From positions 48,287,711 to 48,351,710 of the forward strand of contig CM018683.1 of the NCBI GenBank assembly GCA_009363875.1: a stretch of 64,000 nt of DNA, written 5' to 3'. A program made the translations under genes and the position numbers. Within the stretch, counting starts at the first letter, position 1; each line of letters starts with the position of its first letter. This stretch comes from Mikania micrantha (Eukaryota; Streptophyta; Magnoliopsida; Asterales; Asteraceae). A model generated the notes under the pieces. It did no database searches. It had not been told where the DNA came from and saw only the letters and a list, made by a program, of their open reading frames with translations. Of this stretch, positions 46,747 to 59,186 are shown one piece after another.

Positions 46747-48817
46747 CATCCCCACACTTATCTCTTTTTCGTCCCTGAAAAAGGCTTATGCAAAAATCTG
46801 GGATCATAGCTAGGTAAAATGGGATCTACACAATTAAACTAGTCAATTCAAAATTCAATGCTTTGGAAAAGATTGCAAGTATTGTTATCCTATTAAACCC
46901 ATACTAATTATTCATGTCCCTTAATCTTGGTCTATTATGTTCATATTCTACATTTCATTTCATTTGACCCACACTTAGGAAATTTAAAATCAAATCAATC
47001 TTGGATTCTAGCTTTCAAGTCATCCTTACATACAAACAAAACAAGAAATTTCTCAAATCAGATCTTTATAATGGGAATAGATGGAAGCGTGAGCATTTTT
47101 CTATTATTTTTCAATCCATTGAACTTAATTTAGTGGTGCTTCAACCAGGCTGCCACCCGGCATGTGACACATAAGTTTTTAATTCAACTTCTTGTCTTTT
47201 TATTTTTTTCCTTTTTACTCAGCTTGTTGGTGAAATGGAGGCGCCATAAGACTCGGATTTATTCTCATAAAAAGAGTACTTATGTGCCAAACAAAAAAAA
47301 CTGATTTTTAAAACTCTAATCTGTTATTATGCAAAGACTTCTTTCTGACTAGAAAAAAAAATTTCATCAATTTCAAACCCCCAAGATGTTTCCCATGAAA
47401 ATCATGCATTCAAGTAAAATTATACCAATCCTACGGGACAAATACAACCAGTTGAGCCTACCTACACATCCCATAACCAAAGCATAAAACCCAAACCAAC
47501 AAGATAACCACGACTGAAACCACAAAACCCAACTTTCCTATCATTTCCCATCATGCTTTTGCAACCAACTTAAACAAGGACAAGAAAGATCTAAGCTAAA
47601 AAAAAATAAAAATAAATTTAAAAATTCTGACTCAAAAATTCAAAAACTAACTACTAAAACAAAGCTAAAATAAGTTTCACATCCCCACACTTAAACTATA
47701 CATTGTCCCCAATGTAGAGACAGAGGAAACCCTAAAGAAAAACTAAAAACTAAAAACTGAAAATGACTTAGCTGGTTGAAGAGAAGACTGTCGAGTGCCA
47801 ATCTTTCCACGTAGATCCACAATCTACAAATTTGCTCCGCAGGATACAAACATACACATAAGATCTACAAAAACAAAGATCAAACAAGCATCAACCCATC
47901 CAAAACATGATAACAATGATATCCATGATTAAGTCCAACCACAAACCAACCCTACTATTTACTAAAGTGAACAAAGAAAAACACAAATCAACCAAAGAAA
48001 ATTAAGAAATAACTAAGAATTTGAAAAACATCAATCCAATGCGACAAGAATGAAATTAGAAAGCCACCTTACCTTGAAATCGACTTAGAACACCTCGCCT
48101 TTGCTAAATGCCTCAATGGAAATGAAGATGGTGGAATGGTGATAGAAGATGATTGAATGGGTATTTAGTGGGTGAAGAATGGTGGTGAAAGCGGTGTAGG
48201 AGAGGTAATTTGGGGGTAAAATTTGAAAACCAGGGTTTTTAAACATTTTGAAGCATTCAGTGACCCGTCGCGTACCGCGACAGATTCTCAAATGGCCGTC
48301 ACGTAACGCGACGGATGTTTGACCCGCATTTTGACCAAATCTGTAGTGTAGCGCGACAGATGGCCCTGTGGGTGTCGTGTGACGCGACGGGGTCATTTTT
48401 CCAGAGAGTTTCCGGAATTTTCATGCCTTAGCCAAAAATTTCACCCCAAAAACACCAAATTATCCTAAAAACATTCTAAGGCAAAGAAATACATACCTGG
48501 TGGCTCCAATTCATCTTTATGGCATTAAATTGATTTAAAATCTGTAAAACACATTGAAACACACGAAAACAAAAACGAAAAATAAAAACTAAAAGTACAC
48601 CAAAAACATTAGGAAACTACTAACTCTACAAACTCTACACTTGGGAGTTTAACCCAAGAGCTCACTCAAACTCCACTCAAATGGGAGGATCAAAGGAAAT
48701 CTCCTCTCCTGCAATCAAATCAGAACCACAATTACCAACATCCCATGGTCCCTCTCCTATGACCTCATTCACACCTATATCATCACTCACCGAATCTACA
48801 CCCTCAACCTTATGGAC
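46747..48817 (-). other. N1 non-coding region with two PPT-like sites
   Basis: No ORF of note. CATCCCCACACTTA adjoins the 3' LTR (46747-46760), reading TAAGTGTGGGGATG on the element strand, a usual polypurine tract. A second copy lies at 47681-47694. At 48264-48395 further CGCG hairpin words occur (GTCGCGTACCGCGAC, GTCACGTAACGCGAC). Confidence 0.65.
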
Positions 48818-49807
48818 TTACTCACCACCGGCCCTCATAGCATTTGCTATCTTCAAACAAACACTCTCATCACCCACTCTAAAAGTGAGTTTACCCTCAT
48901 ACGCATCTATGATAGCCTTAGCGGTGCGCAAGAATGGCCGCCCAAGAATGATGGGAACCGTCGTGTCCGCCTCCATGTCCATCACAACAAAGTCCAAGGG
49001 AAACACAAACCTATCCACTTTTACTAACACATTTTTCAAAATTCCTCGTGGACGTTTAACCGATCGGTCGGCCAACGAGAGCGTCATGCGCGTGGGGGAC
49101 AAATCACCAAGAGCTAGCTTCTCATAAAGAGAGTATGGCATCAAATTGATGCTAGCCACTGAATCCGCCAAGGCATGCCTCTTAACATCATCCCCAGATA
49201 AACACGGGATTGTAAACATTCCCGGATCCGCAAGCTTCTCAGGCAACTTGTTTAAAATCACTGCAGAACACCCCGCGCTCACAGGGGTGTTGGCAACCTC
49301 TCCCACCCGATCCTTACTCTTCAGCAACTCTTTGAGATACTTGACATATTTTGGTATATGCTGAAGAGCTTCAATAAATGGAAGATTGATCTTGAGCTGT
49401 TTAAACATGTCAAGAAAGTGCCCGTATTCCTTAGCGTGTTTTTGATTAGTTAAACGCGCAGGGTAAGGAACAAGGGAAAGATCAATCCCCGAGGTGGGTT
49501 TAAACATTACCAGCTTACCAACTGCCGGTTTCTCAACGGGAGACTCACTGTTAGGTGCGGTACTTGCTGGGACTAGCATCGGGGGCACCCTCCCAGGAGT
49601 CTCCATCTCAATTTCCTCATCCACCGGTTCCTCCTCATCTAAATCAACCGGTGGAACCAATCTCTCACTCTCCTCAACTTCCACCAACACCGGTGGTATG
49701 AACACTTCTCCTCCACCTCTTCCAGAACGAGTAGTGACCGCCTTAACGTGGGCGTTTGGGTTGGTTTGGGGCTGACCCAGGAACTGGCCTTGGGGCCGTT
49801 CATCCAA
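48818..49807 (-). pseudogene. N1 gag C-terminal linker and retropepsin-like protease
   Basis: The frame is open on the minus strand. It includes the Athila/Tat signature TTRSGR, an acidic/proline linker, and a protease-like domain with ALADSVASINLMPYSLYEKL, then IILGRPFLRTAKAIID. The family usually has DLGA or DSGA at the catalytic site; here it reads DSVA, losing the glycine, so activity is doubtful. The upstream frame is separated from gag by a TAG (49861-49859, minus strand) and a frameshift. Confidence 0.75.
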
Positions 49808-49861
49808 CCGTTTGGCTATGTCACCAACCGTTCGCTGTAAATCCAGAAATGCAGATTGCTA

Positions 49862-51197
49862 GTTCTTGAGGAGAACATCATGCTCATGTAGGATCTTCTG
49901 TGTAGTGGCATCTTTTGCCACTAACTGAGTCAATAACTCCTCTATCCTACCCATACTACTACCACCACCAGAAGTGCTACCAGAACCACTACCACTAGGA
50001 GCTTGACTACCACTATGCCCCTGGTTCTGAGGGTATCCAGAATGAAAACCAGGGGGTTACCTGAAGATCTAAAAGGTTGGTGATTCTGAGAATTTCCCAT
50101 CCGGGGTTGTACGAGTGCCCAAACCTACCCTGTCCTCCTACATAATTAGCCTGCTCCTGGCTCACCAAACATTCAGAAGTGGCATGACCACCCCTGCAAA
50201 TCTCACACCTGTCTATTCTCATCTTCAGATCCCTAACATCCCTAGCTAGAGACTCAAGAGCAGCAGCAACACTAGTGTCTGTGTTCACATGATGAACACC
50301 CCTCATTGACGAGGAAGAACTAGTAATAGGATTTGAATTCCTATTGGACGATCGCTGCTCGTACTCGGCCTGAGCAAAACTCTCAAATAAATCATTGCAT
50401 TCAGCCACATCCCTCTTACCCATATGGTGGCCTCCTGTAGAAGTGTCAAATCTGGCACCAGTCTCATATGTGAGCCCATTGTAGAATTTCTCTACAAGGG
50501 CCCATTCAGACAAACCATGCTGGGAGCATCGGCTTAGAAGGTTTTGGAACCTCTCCCAAGAAAGATAGTAGGGCTCATCAGGAGCCATTCGGAACGAATG
50601 GATCTCATCTCTCAGGCGGGCGGCCTTAGCAGGTGGGAAGTACTTTTTAAGAAAAGCATCCCGAAGACTGGCCCAGGTTATGAAGGTGCCTGGAGGGTGC
50701 GAGTCAAGCCAAGTGGCTGCTCTTCCCGCAAGTGAAAAAGGAAAAAGCTGTAGAAAAATCGCATCATTAGTGGCACCTTGAAGATTGAAGGTACCACAGA
50801 TGCGAGTGAGCCTAGCAAGGTGTGCGGGAGCATCTTCATCATCACGACCATTAAACTGAGAATTGTTAATGGCTTTCATGATGTAATAAGGAATCTGCCA
50901 CGAATTTTCGTTCGTTATGTTTGGCACAGTAATGCGATTGTTAAGTCCCGTGAATCCCGCAGTGGCCTGCTGGTGAACAGTGCGATGCTCAGCCATGAGT
51001 GGAACAAAAAGCAAGTGTGGATTAGATTGAGTAGAAGAACTAGAAGAAGAAGAAGAAGGTGTATGCTCAGAAAAATCAGCAGAAATGGGAGTAGAAGCAC
51101 TTACCTCGCTCGTAGAACCTTCAGAAAAGTCCCACGAATCGCTCCTTGATGGCAATGAAAGCTCAGGTGGCGGTCCGTGCGAACGTAGGTGTGGCAT
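49862..51197 (-). pseudogene. N1 gag
   Basis: MPHLRSHGPPPELSLPS opens a 394-codon frame with the Athila/Tat-type gag core: FNGRDDEDAPAHLARLTRIC, FPFSLAGRAATWLDS, WASLRDAFLKKYFPP. A CEICRGGHATSEC knuckle follows near 50200. A frameshift near 50100 makes the last residues (to 50013) unrelated; the true continuation is in another frame and reaches the TAG at 49861. Gag would form the particle; this copy cannot make the full protein. Confidence 0.78.
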
Positions 51198-51337
51198 ACA
51201 CTACAAAACCTGCAAACAAACAAAAATCAATCAAAAAGAAATAAAACAAAATAAAATAAAATAAAATTGAAAACAAAATAAACACAAATATGCACAGATA
51301 AGAAAAAGACCTAGTAAGCACAATCGACTAAGAAGTC

Positions 51338-51353
51338 CTCGGCAACGGCGCCA
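51338..51353 (-). other. Primer binding site of N1 (Asp tRNA)
   Basis: On the plus strand CTCGGCAACGGCGCCA; on the element strand TGGCGCCGTTGCCGAG. This pairs with the 3' end of plant tRNA-Asp with one mismatch. Athila/Tat elements are known to use such primers. It fixes the orientation of N1. Confidence 0.85.
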
Positions 51354-51359
51354 AAAACT

Positions 51360-53110
51360 TGATGTCGACGGAGCTTAGCTATCAAACTAACTAAAAACCG
51401 ACTCTAAAATAGACACAAAGTAATAAATCTAGACTCTCTAAAACCTAAGCTACTGACAGGCAAGTGTACCTGTCGTGTGTAGCAGAGCAAAGCAAGTCCG
51501 GATATCGAACCCACAGACTTCTACAGATTACGCTAACTAGACTCGAGGACTTATCTATACAATTTACTTAATTAAAAAGGAATTGTTTAAAGGGGGTTTT
51601 ACTAGCAAAACTAAGAATAACTTAAATAAAACAATACTAAAAACGAGCAAGCAACGAAGCAAAGACTAAATCAGGAGAGAGAAAACACTACCTATGCTTG
51701 AATTATATACATGCTTGACAAGGTTATATCGGTAATGGAACTGATATGCTACCGGGATCTTAAAATACTAAACTCAAAGGAAACTTAGAGCACCCTCGAC
51801 CCTTCTCAAAGATAGTCAACTAAAACTCCTAAAAGCCGTTAAACCACCGGTTAAATGGATTTCCCTCACAGGTCATCCAAGTATCTTATGAAATACTCGC
51901 TAGACAATCTACTTCATAGTGCGATTGTCTCAATACACATAGGATAAAAATCTGACAAACTATCTACCTCACGGCGCGACAGTTTTAAGACACCTAAATG
52001 CAAAAGGTAACTTGGGATTTCCTATTGGATTCAATAAACAAGGTTTGAAAGACGAGCTAGACCGATCTTCTCACGAAGCATCTAACCTAGCAATCTAACA
52101 ACCAAGACTTATTGACAACTTCTCACCTCACAGCTATTGAAGTTGGTTGCACATCTTAATCATCTAATTCATAATAAAACACTCATATGAATTACCTGAT
52201 CACAATAATTCACCCGTTAATCAAAAACACACAGTCATTGACCTAGCATGCGCCTATTATATGACAGACAATCATCAAGACTCATGAGGAGTGAAAAATT
52301 AACCATAAGACAATCAAAGATACACATACACATCCAATATTCCAAACCAAGTCTTTAAATCATAAGTCAATCACATCAATATGTTCCAAAACCAAATTAA
52401 ACCATTATTCAACATGCATAATCATCTAACCTAGGTAGCTTTATGTGTTTAGCCACTAAACATAGTCATAAAGATAATTATAACATATGTAAAGTCTGAA
52501 ATACACATAGGAATCAACAAAGTAATGAGAAACGATAAACCGAATGTTTGGATAACTCCAACAATGATCCAACACTCTCGAAACTTCAATCCGATGTCTC
52601 CTAGACCTTGAAATCACTTCTAATCACCTCCAGCCGTTCACTTGGATCGTCAGATGCCCTAATTTTTCCTCCCCAGCCTTTTTTAATCGAACAACACAAT
52701 TTTTCTGAAATTTAAACCCCGTCGCGTACCGCGACAGTCACCCAGAAACCCCTCGCGCTACGCGAGGGACCTCGCTACCCGACAAAACAATCGGGTCAGC
52801 CCGCAATGATTAATGAAGGGCAATTTGGTCATTTTCCCCTGTCGCGTACCGCGACAGGCTTTCAGATGGGCTTCGCGCTACGCGAAGGGTTCCTGAAATC
52901 AGCTTTTAATCTTCTTTGCTTTTAGGTCCGTTCTCGTCCAACGGGGAGCTTGTTTCTTTGTACATTAGCACCAAATACGCATGTTTATGACCTGCAAGCA
53001 TTAAATAATTGAAATGTGAAGAACCAGCATCAATCGACTTTAAAAACAAATAAAACTGTACATAAACTCAATAGAAACAAATGGAAAAAGATGTGTTTTG
53101 CAACACATCA
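51360..53110 (-). repeat. N1 5' LTR (right on the plus strand)
   Basis: 1751 bp with the same ends as the left LTR. It holds the CGCG hairpin stems at about 52720-52745 and 52838-52858. A 4-bp insertion and many transitions distinguish it from the left copy. GCAAC follows directly. Confidence 0.88.
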
Positions 53111-53115
53111 GCAAC

Positions 53116-53358
53116 ACCTGCCAGTATCATCATCCGCCAAACACCCAGTGCAGACAATGCACTAACTGTGGGAAGTTTGGTCATTGGGCTAACCATTGCA
53201 GGAGCACGGGGGCTCCGAACAGAAACAACAATGTAGCGGTTACAACTGCTGCTAATAACAGGTCATGCTACACTTGTGGCGAACCTGGACACTTATCGAG
53301 GGATTGTCTCAAGAGAATTCAACCGAGGGCTCAGGTAGCAAGAGGACGAGCCTTTTAG
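53116..53358 (+). pseudogene. G3 nucleocapsid
   Basis: Continues G3 gag after N1. It contains CTNCGKFGHWANHC and CYTCGEPGHLSRDC plus an upstream Cys/His stretch (CQYHHPPNTQC). GRAF then TAG (53356-53358) ends it where the family usually continues into protease. Confidence 0.8.
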
Positions 53359-54234
53359 ATCGGTGCAGCTGCAACACGACATAACCCGAATGTGATTACG
53401 GGTACATTTCTCTTATCTGACTTTTATGCATCCATATTATTTGACACTGGTGCGGATCAGAGTTTTATCTCATTCGACTTTGCATGCCATCTTAATCATG
53501 TTGTGGAATCTTTAGACTCCCTTTATACTATTGAGATAGCAAACGACAAATAGATAACAGTAGACACAGTACTTAGGAATTGCCCACTATCACTTAGTGA
53601 TCACACACTTTCCATCAACTTGATACCGATGGAGCTGGGCAGTTTTGACATCATCATTGGAAAGGATTGGATATCTCTTAACAGAGTAGAGTTTATCTGT
53701 TCCGAAAAGCTATTACGTATTCCCTTGGAGAACGATCAGATTTTGGAGATTCATGGAGATCAAGCGAAATGCAGTGTCAAGATAATATTGTGCATGAAGG
53801 CTCGCAAGTACCTCAGAAAAAAATGCATTGCATTTCTAGCTCAAGTGGTAGAGAAAGACAAGAAAACAATCAAGATTCAAGACATACCAGTTGTGAAGGA
53901 ATATGCGGACGTGTTTCCGGATGACATACCGGGACTGCCACCCGAGAGATCGGTGCAGTTTCGAATTGATTTAATTCCGGGGGCGACTCCTATAGCTAAG
54001 TCTCCTTATAGACTTGCACCATCAGAAATGCTGGAGTTGTCCAATCAATTACAGGAGCTACTCGACAAAGGATTCATCCGACCGAGCTTTTCCCCGTGGG
54101 GAGCTCCGGTTCTTTTTGTTAAGAAGAAGGATGGATCTTTCAGGATGTGCATTGATTACAGAGAGCTCAACAAACTCACCATTAAGAATTGGTACCCGTT
54201 ACCGAGGATTGATGATTTGTTCGATCAACTATAG
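53359..54234 (+). pseudogene. G3 protease and N-terminal RT
   Basis: Protease DTGADQSFIS (Asp codon 53443) is followed by an in-frame TAG near 53551, then [13 protein letters not shown]. The RT start aligns with G4 ([14 protein letters not shown] and [22 protein letters not shown]). The frame stops at a TAG (54232-54234) at a glutamine position (CAG in G4). The open part is 53620-54234. Confidence 0.82.
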
Positions 54235-55372
54235 GGAGCTCAGTACTTTTCAAAGATAGACCTTTGTTCAGGTTATCATTAGCTCTGGATTCAAGAGGAA
54301 GACATACCAAAGTTGGCCTTTTGTACCCGATACGCTCACTACGAATTCATGGTCATGCCATTCGGACTGACGAACGCACTGGCGGTGTTCATGGATTTAA
54401 TGAACCGCGTGTGCAAGCCGTACCTAGATCAGTTCGTTATCGTCTTTATTGATGATATACTGATTTATTCAAGAAACGAGAAGGAACATGAACAACATCT
54501 CAGAACAGTCTTGGATCTCCTGAAAGAAGAACGACTCTATGCCAAATTCTCCAAGTGTGAATTTTGGCTAAGAGAAGTTCAGTTTTTGGGACATGTGATT
54601 ACCAGTTGTGGTATTCACATGGATCCTGTCAAGATTGAAGCAATCAAGAACTGGGATGTGCCCACGACACAGACAAAGATCAGATCATTCTTGGGATTGG
54701 CAGGGTATTACAGGAGATTCATTTCAAATTTCTCTAAGGTAGCCTTGCCTCTCACCAAACTCACACAGAAGAGTGAACCATTCGTGTGGACACAGAAACT
54801 AGAAGAGGCATTTCAAACACTGAAACAAAGATTGTGCAATGTTCCAATCTTAACACTCCTAGAAGGCAACGATGATTTTGTAGTATATTGTGATGCTTCC
54901 CATCAGGGACTCGGTTGTGTTTTAATGCAACGAGACAAAGTCATTGCTTATGCCTCACGACAGTTGAAGATACACGAGAAGAACTAAACAACACATGACT
55001 TAGAACTAGGAGTTGTTGTCTTTGCTTTAAAGATTTGGAGACATTACCTGTATGGTTCTAAGTGCACTATCTTCACATATCACAAGAGTTTACAGCACAA
55101 ATTTGATCAGAAGGAGCTTAACATGAGACAGAGACGTTGGGTTGAGCTCCTGAACGATTACGATTGTGTGATCAAATACCATCCAGGCAAAGCAAATGTT
55201 TTTGCAGATGCTCTGAGCAGGAAAGAAAGAGTCAAACCCTTGCGCGTTCGAGCCATGGGAATGACATTGGAAACAAGTCTGAGAGATCAAATCGTACAAG
55301 CACAAAAGAAGCAATGGCAAGAGACAATTTGAAACAAGAGCTCGACTGTGGAGCCGAGAAATTTTGAGACAA
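54235..55372 (+). pseudogene. G3 RT C-terminal half and RNase H
   Basis: A TAG near 54280 again replaces a glutamine. Then RT with FIDDILIYS (about 54446), and RNase H with [14 protein letters not shown] (about 54887). A TAA at 54985-54987 replaces a Tyr codon in KNYTTHD. RNase H and tether continue from 55123 ([13 protein letters not shown]) to a frameshift/stop near 55330. Confidence 0.82.
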
Positions 55373-56373
55373 AATAAGATGGAGTTATCTATTATCAGGA
55401 TCGTGTTTGGATCCTGGCGGTAGATGAACTTAGAACACTCATACTTGACGAGGCATACAAGACACGATACTCAGTTCATCCTGGTGCCGATAAGATGTAC
55501 CAAGATCTTAGGTCATTTTATTGGTGGCCGGGTATGAAGAAAGATATTGCCACTTATGTTGGCAAATGCTTAACATGTGCCATGGTCAAAGCTGAACACC
55601 AGAAATCGTCAGGTTTGCTGGAACAACCTGAGATACCACAACGGAAGTGGGAACAAATAGCGATGGATTTTATTACCAAGCTACCCCGCACTTCCAGCGG
55701 ACACGATTCGATTTGGGTCATCATTGATCGATTGACCAAGTCCGCACACTTCTTGCCGATTAGAGAAACTTACAAGATGGAGAAACTAGCAAGGCTTTAT
55801 GTTGATGAAATAGTAGTGAGGCACGGTGTGCCATTATCTATTATTTCAGACCGGGACAGTCGATTTACATTGCGGTTCTGGCAATCATTGCAACAATTTC
55901 TGGGGACAAGTGTCAACTTGAGCACCGCTTATCATCCACAAACAGATGGACAAAGCGAGCGAACGATTCAAACCCTGGAGGATATGTTGAGAACATGCTT
56001 CCTAGACTTCGGTGGAAGTTGGGATAAACATTTACCACTCATTGAGTTCTCCTACAACAATAGCTACCACAACAGCATTGGATGTGCTCCGTTTGAAGCA
56101 CTATATGGTAGAAAGTTTCGGTCTCCAATTTGTTGGACCGAAGTGGGAGACAATAGAATAACTGGGCCTGAACTTATTCAGGAGACTATGGATAAGATAG
56201 CCCAGATACAGCAGAGATTACAAGCAACACGTAGCCGCCAAAAGAGTTACGCAGACAAACGGCGAAAGCCTTTGGAATTCGAAGTGGGTGACCGAGTTAT
56301 GTTGAAAGTGTCCCCATGGAAAGGCGTAGTTCGTTTTGGGGCTAAAGGCAAACTAGCACCAAGGTATGTCTGA
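55373..56373 (+). pseudogene. G3 integrase
   Basis: HHCC domain (about 55450-55590) and core with [17 protein letters not shown] and [13 protein letters not shown], so the D-D-E residues are still encoded. The open part is 55495-56373, and TGA at 56371-56373 replaces a Gly codon. An upstream frameshift separates it from RNase H. Confidence 0.82.
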
Positions 56374-56708
56374 CCGTTTGAGATAACTCAACGCATAGGT
56401 CCTGTGGCATATAGACTCAGACTCCCTGATGAGCTCAGCGGAGTACATGATGTATTTCATGTATCAAATCTCAAGAGATGTCTCGCTGATGAGTCATTTA
56501 TCATACCGTTGGAAGAAATACAAGTTGACGAGCAATTACATTTCATTGAATAACCTGTAGAGATTATGGAGCGTGAAGTCAAAAAACTGAAACGAAGTCG
56601 TATCCCTATTGTAAAGGTTCGATGGAACTCCAAGCATGGACCAGAATTTACCTGAGAGCGCGAGGACAACATGAAGACAAAGTATCCCCACTTGTTCGAG
56701 AAGTAGAG
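56374..56708 (+). pseudogene. G3 integrase C-terminus and chromodomain remnant
   Basis: Collinear with the end of G4 pol ([23 protein letters not shown], EIMEREVK, VRWNSKHGPEFT). A TAA near 56551 and a TGA for Trp near 56653 break it. It ends before a weak PPT block. Confidence 0.75.
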
Positions 56709-56727
56709 CCCGACATTGATGCTTACA

Positions 56728-56760
56728 TTTAGGGATGAAATTTCTTTAACAAGGGGAGAC
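56728..56760 (+). other. PPT of G3
   Basis: ATTTAGGGATGAAATTTC is a decayed form of the hairpin in G1 and G4, followed by TTTAACAAGGGGAGAC and the LTR start. Only one copy is present, unlike in G1 and G4. Confidence 0.75.
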
Positions 56761-57543
56761 TGTGACATCCAGTACCTGATCGTCCGGCAAGTCTGTACGG
56801 TATGTGTACTTTCACCTTTTACTGTGTGTAAATACGATATATGAACAGTGTTTGTGATAACAGAATTCAAAATACAAGAAACAGTTGTACGTAGTTATGT
56901 TAAAACTTAAATACCGTATGTACAACATTACAAGATAAAAAATAGTTGTATGTGTTTAGGTGAAAACCTAAGTACAATTGATACAACGAATCAAGAGAAA
57001 CAACAGTATACAAGTAAACAACAAAAACATGTCGGTTGCGATCTGATATCCATAGATGACAAGAATCAGATGGCCGATAAATCAGTACGAAAACAATGTG
57101 AAAATAGGAAATCAAGTTGAGTCCGTCAGTGAGGAAACACAGTTCAGAACATAAATGTAGTGTTGTTTCAGAATAATGAACTGACAGTGTGTTTACGTGG
57201 GTGACGATTCACACAAACATATCTGTGAGTTTAACGTTCTGAAATAATGTCTAAAAGATAGAAAACAAGAATCAGAAAGCAAAACCACTGTCGTGTTCGT
57301 TTGAGTGACGATTCGAACGAATACGCGCGAAGGTGACACGTTCTGACGAAATGGAAACGAAACACGATTCGAACGATAATAATATAATAAAAACGAATTT
57401 AAAATATTTTTTAGAAATCACAACCTTTATAATATTTAAAATAAATCCTTATCACGTAATTACGTAAAATACGCGCGTAACGATCCGGAAACGCAACGGA
57501 GACGAACAACGAGCAATCGAAACGAACCCGAACAACCCCGGGG

Positions 57544-57620
57544 TATTTAAAGACTAAATGAGGCATATTTCCTCATTTCTCTCATCTTTCTCTCTCTCTA
57601 AAAAGCTTTTACCGAACCTC
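57544..57620 (+). promoter_or_regulatory. Likely core promoter of G3 LTR2
   Basis: TATTTAAAG at 57544-57552 follows a CpG-rich segment. About 25-55 bp downstream lies a CT-rich tract (TTTCTCTCATCTTTCTCTCT), typical of plant transcription start regions. Not tested; LTR1 lacks this region. Confidence 0.5.
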
Positions 57621-57929
57621 CTCTCTCTCTCTAGAAAACCAACTTCAAACCTCCATATCTTGCTCGTTTGTGGATGAAATCAAGCATTCTTGGTGTCTAA
57701 ACGAAGCTCTCGACCTCCTCTACAAGAAAGTACAACCGATCTGAGGATTTATCCAGCCGAAATCGAGGTACTAGAGCTTGAATATTTCGAGAATTAGGGT
57801 TTTCTCAACCTTTTGTTCGACCTAAACATGTAGCCGATTTAGAAACCTCACCAAAGCGAACCCTATACCCTTGAGGATTTCTCACCGCTTAGCATTAACC
57901 TGGAACAACATAGTTCGGTGAAGAAGATG

Positions 57930-58440
57930 ATGAATAGTGCCTGGTTCGCACAAAAGCTAGGTTGGCCGAACCTGTAGCCGAACCAGTGCTGGATCTGCGA
58001 ACCTCGGTTTTGGCCAAGTCATCATCACCGAATCTTCATTGACACGAACCTAGGATAACACTGAGTTCAACCGAACCTCCCACCATCATTGCGGAACCTG
58101 TGTAGCTGGACGAACCACTGCCAACCGAACCCTCCCGGCGAACCTTGATCTCAGCCGAGCCCATTAGTGGACACCGAACCTATGGGCTGCGAACCTTCTT
58201 CTCCATGCAAGCTCCATATTAGCCGAACCCTCATGGCATACCAACCCTAGCCTTCGACCCTCTGTATTGATTATGACCGAAGCATCGACGTACAAACCTT
58301 CTTTGAGCTAACCTACGACCCTCTGTATTGATTATGACCGAACCTAGTCCCAGGCCACGAACCCTATGGCGAATCAAAAGTCTCGGCCGAACCAATGGGG
58401 GGGGGGCTACCTAGAGGTTCGCTGACCCTGTGACTACTCG
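57930..58440 (+). repeat. CGAACCT-rich array in the G3 LTR leader
   Basis: About fifteen CGAACCT or CGAACC words lie at irregular spacing, on the opposite strand to the AGGTTCG arrays of C1. A CGACCCTCTGTATTGATTATG segment occurs twice (about 58254 and 58316). A run of nine G is at about 58398. It lies downstream of the predicted TATA box, so it would be transcribed. Confidence 0.7.
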
Positions 58441-59186
58441 GTTGCAACATCCACGGGCTTAACTCGTTTAATCCGATCTAATTACTAGCCCACATATTCA
58501 TTTGAACTAAGAAATCCAACCGGTCCAGTAACAAATAACCGACCCAATTCATTTCCGTTGGCCCATTTCATACAATGGGTCCAGCCCATGAACCTCATTC
58601 GGGCCACTTGGGTTATCTCGGCCCAATAGCACTTATTCGGCCCAAGTTGTGAGACTTGGTCACTTAACCCAAAATATAATCAAAGACATGAATAAAATTT
58701 CATAGATCACATGCATGGTTTTTCTAAATACTTCAAAGGTGATGGAAACTTTGTTAAACCAATACATAACACCTAGGGCATTTCTATTAAAATGTTCAAT
58801 AAATCGTAGTTATTCTAAAGGATTATGAAAATTACATGCAAAGTTTACATACATAAACTTAAGTTTACACCTAGAACCCTTTTTGTCACGATAGTAATTC
58901 AAGTGGAATTTAAAAATCAATAACAAAGTGTGATAATCTAACGCTAATGGGTTGAGTGTTACCAAAATTCATAACAATTAAACAAGGCCGAATGAAGAAG
59001 GAAGACCGAGACTCACAAGTGTTAGTCAACTTTAGGGCTAACACATACACGCCCACAAATCACTACAACTTATACTTATAAGTTACAACGACATGAAATC
59101 AATACAGGATCGTGAATACAACAACAAATCCAACAAAGAGCGCGTGCATTTCTTGTTTAAGCTAAGTCAACCGCATCAACAACATG

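Larger units (their letters stand above)
44999..53110 (-). mobile_element. Non-autonomous LTR element N1 (Athila/Tat-like gag-protease only)
   Basis: 8.1 kb, inserted in reverse within G3 gag, with the 5-bp duplication GCAAC (44994-44998 and 53111-53115). LTRs of about 1.75 kb start TGATGT and end ACATCA. On the minus strand a tRNA-Asp primer site, gag and a protease remnant are followed by about 2 kb without ORFs. No RT, RNase H or integrase is present, so it would depend on proteins from another element. The LTRs differ at roughly 40-45 positions by eye (about 2.5%), so it is older than G4. Confidence 0.87.

Noticed and set aside
58398..58406. Run of nine G as a quadruplex
   Set aside because: A single run without partner G-tracts; could also be a sequencing length error.
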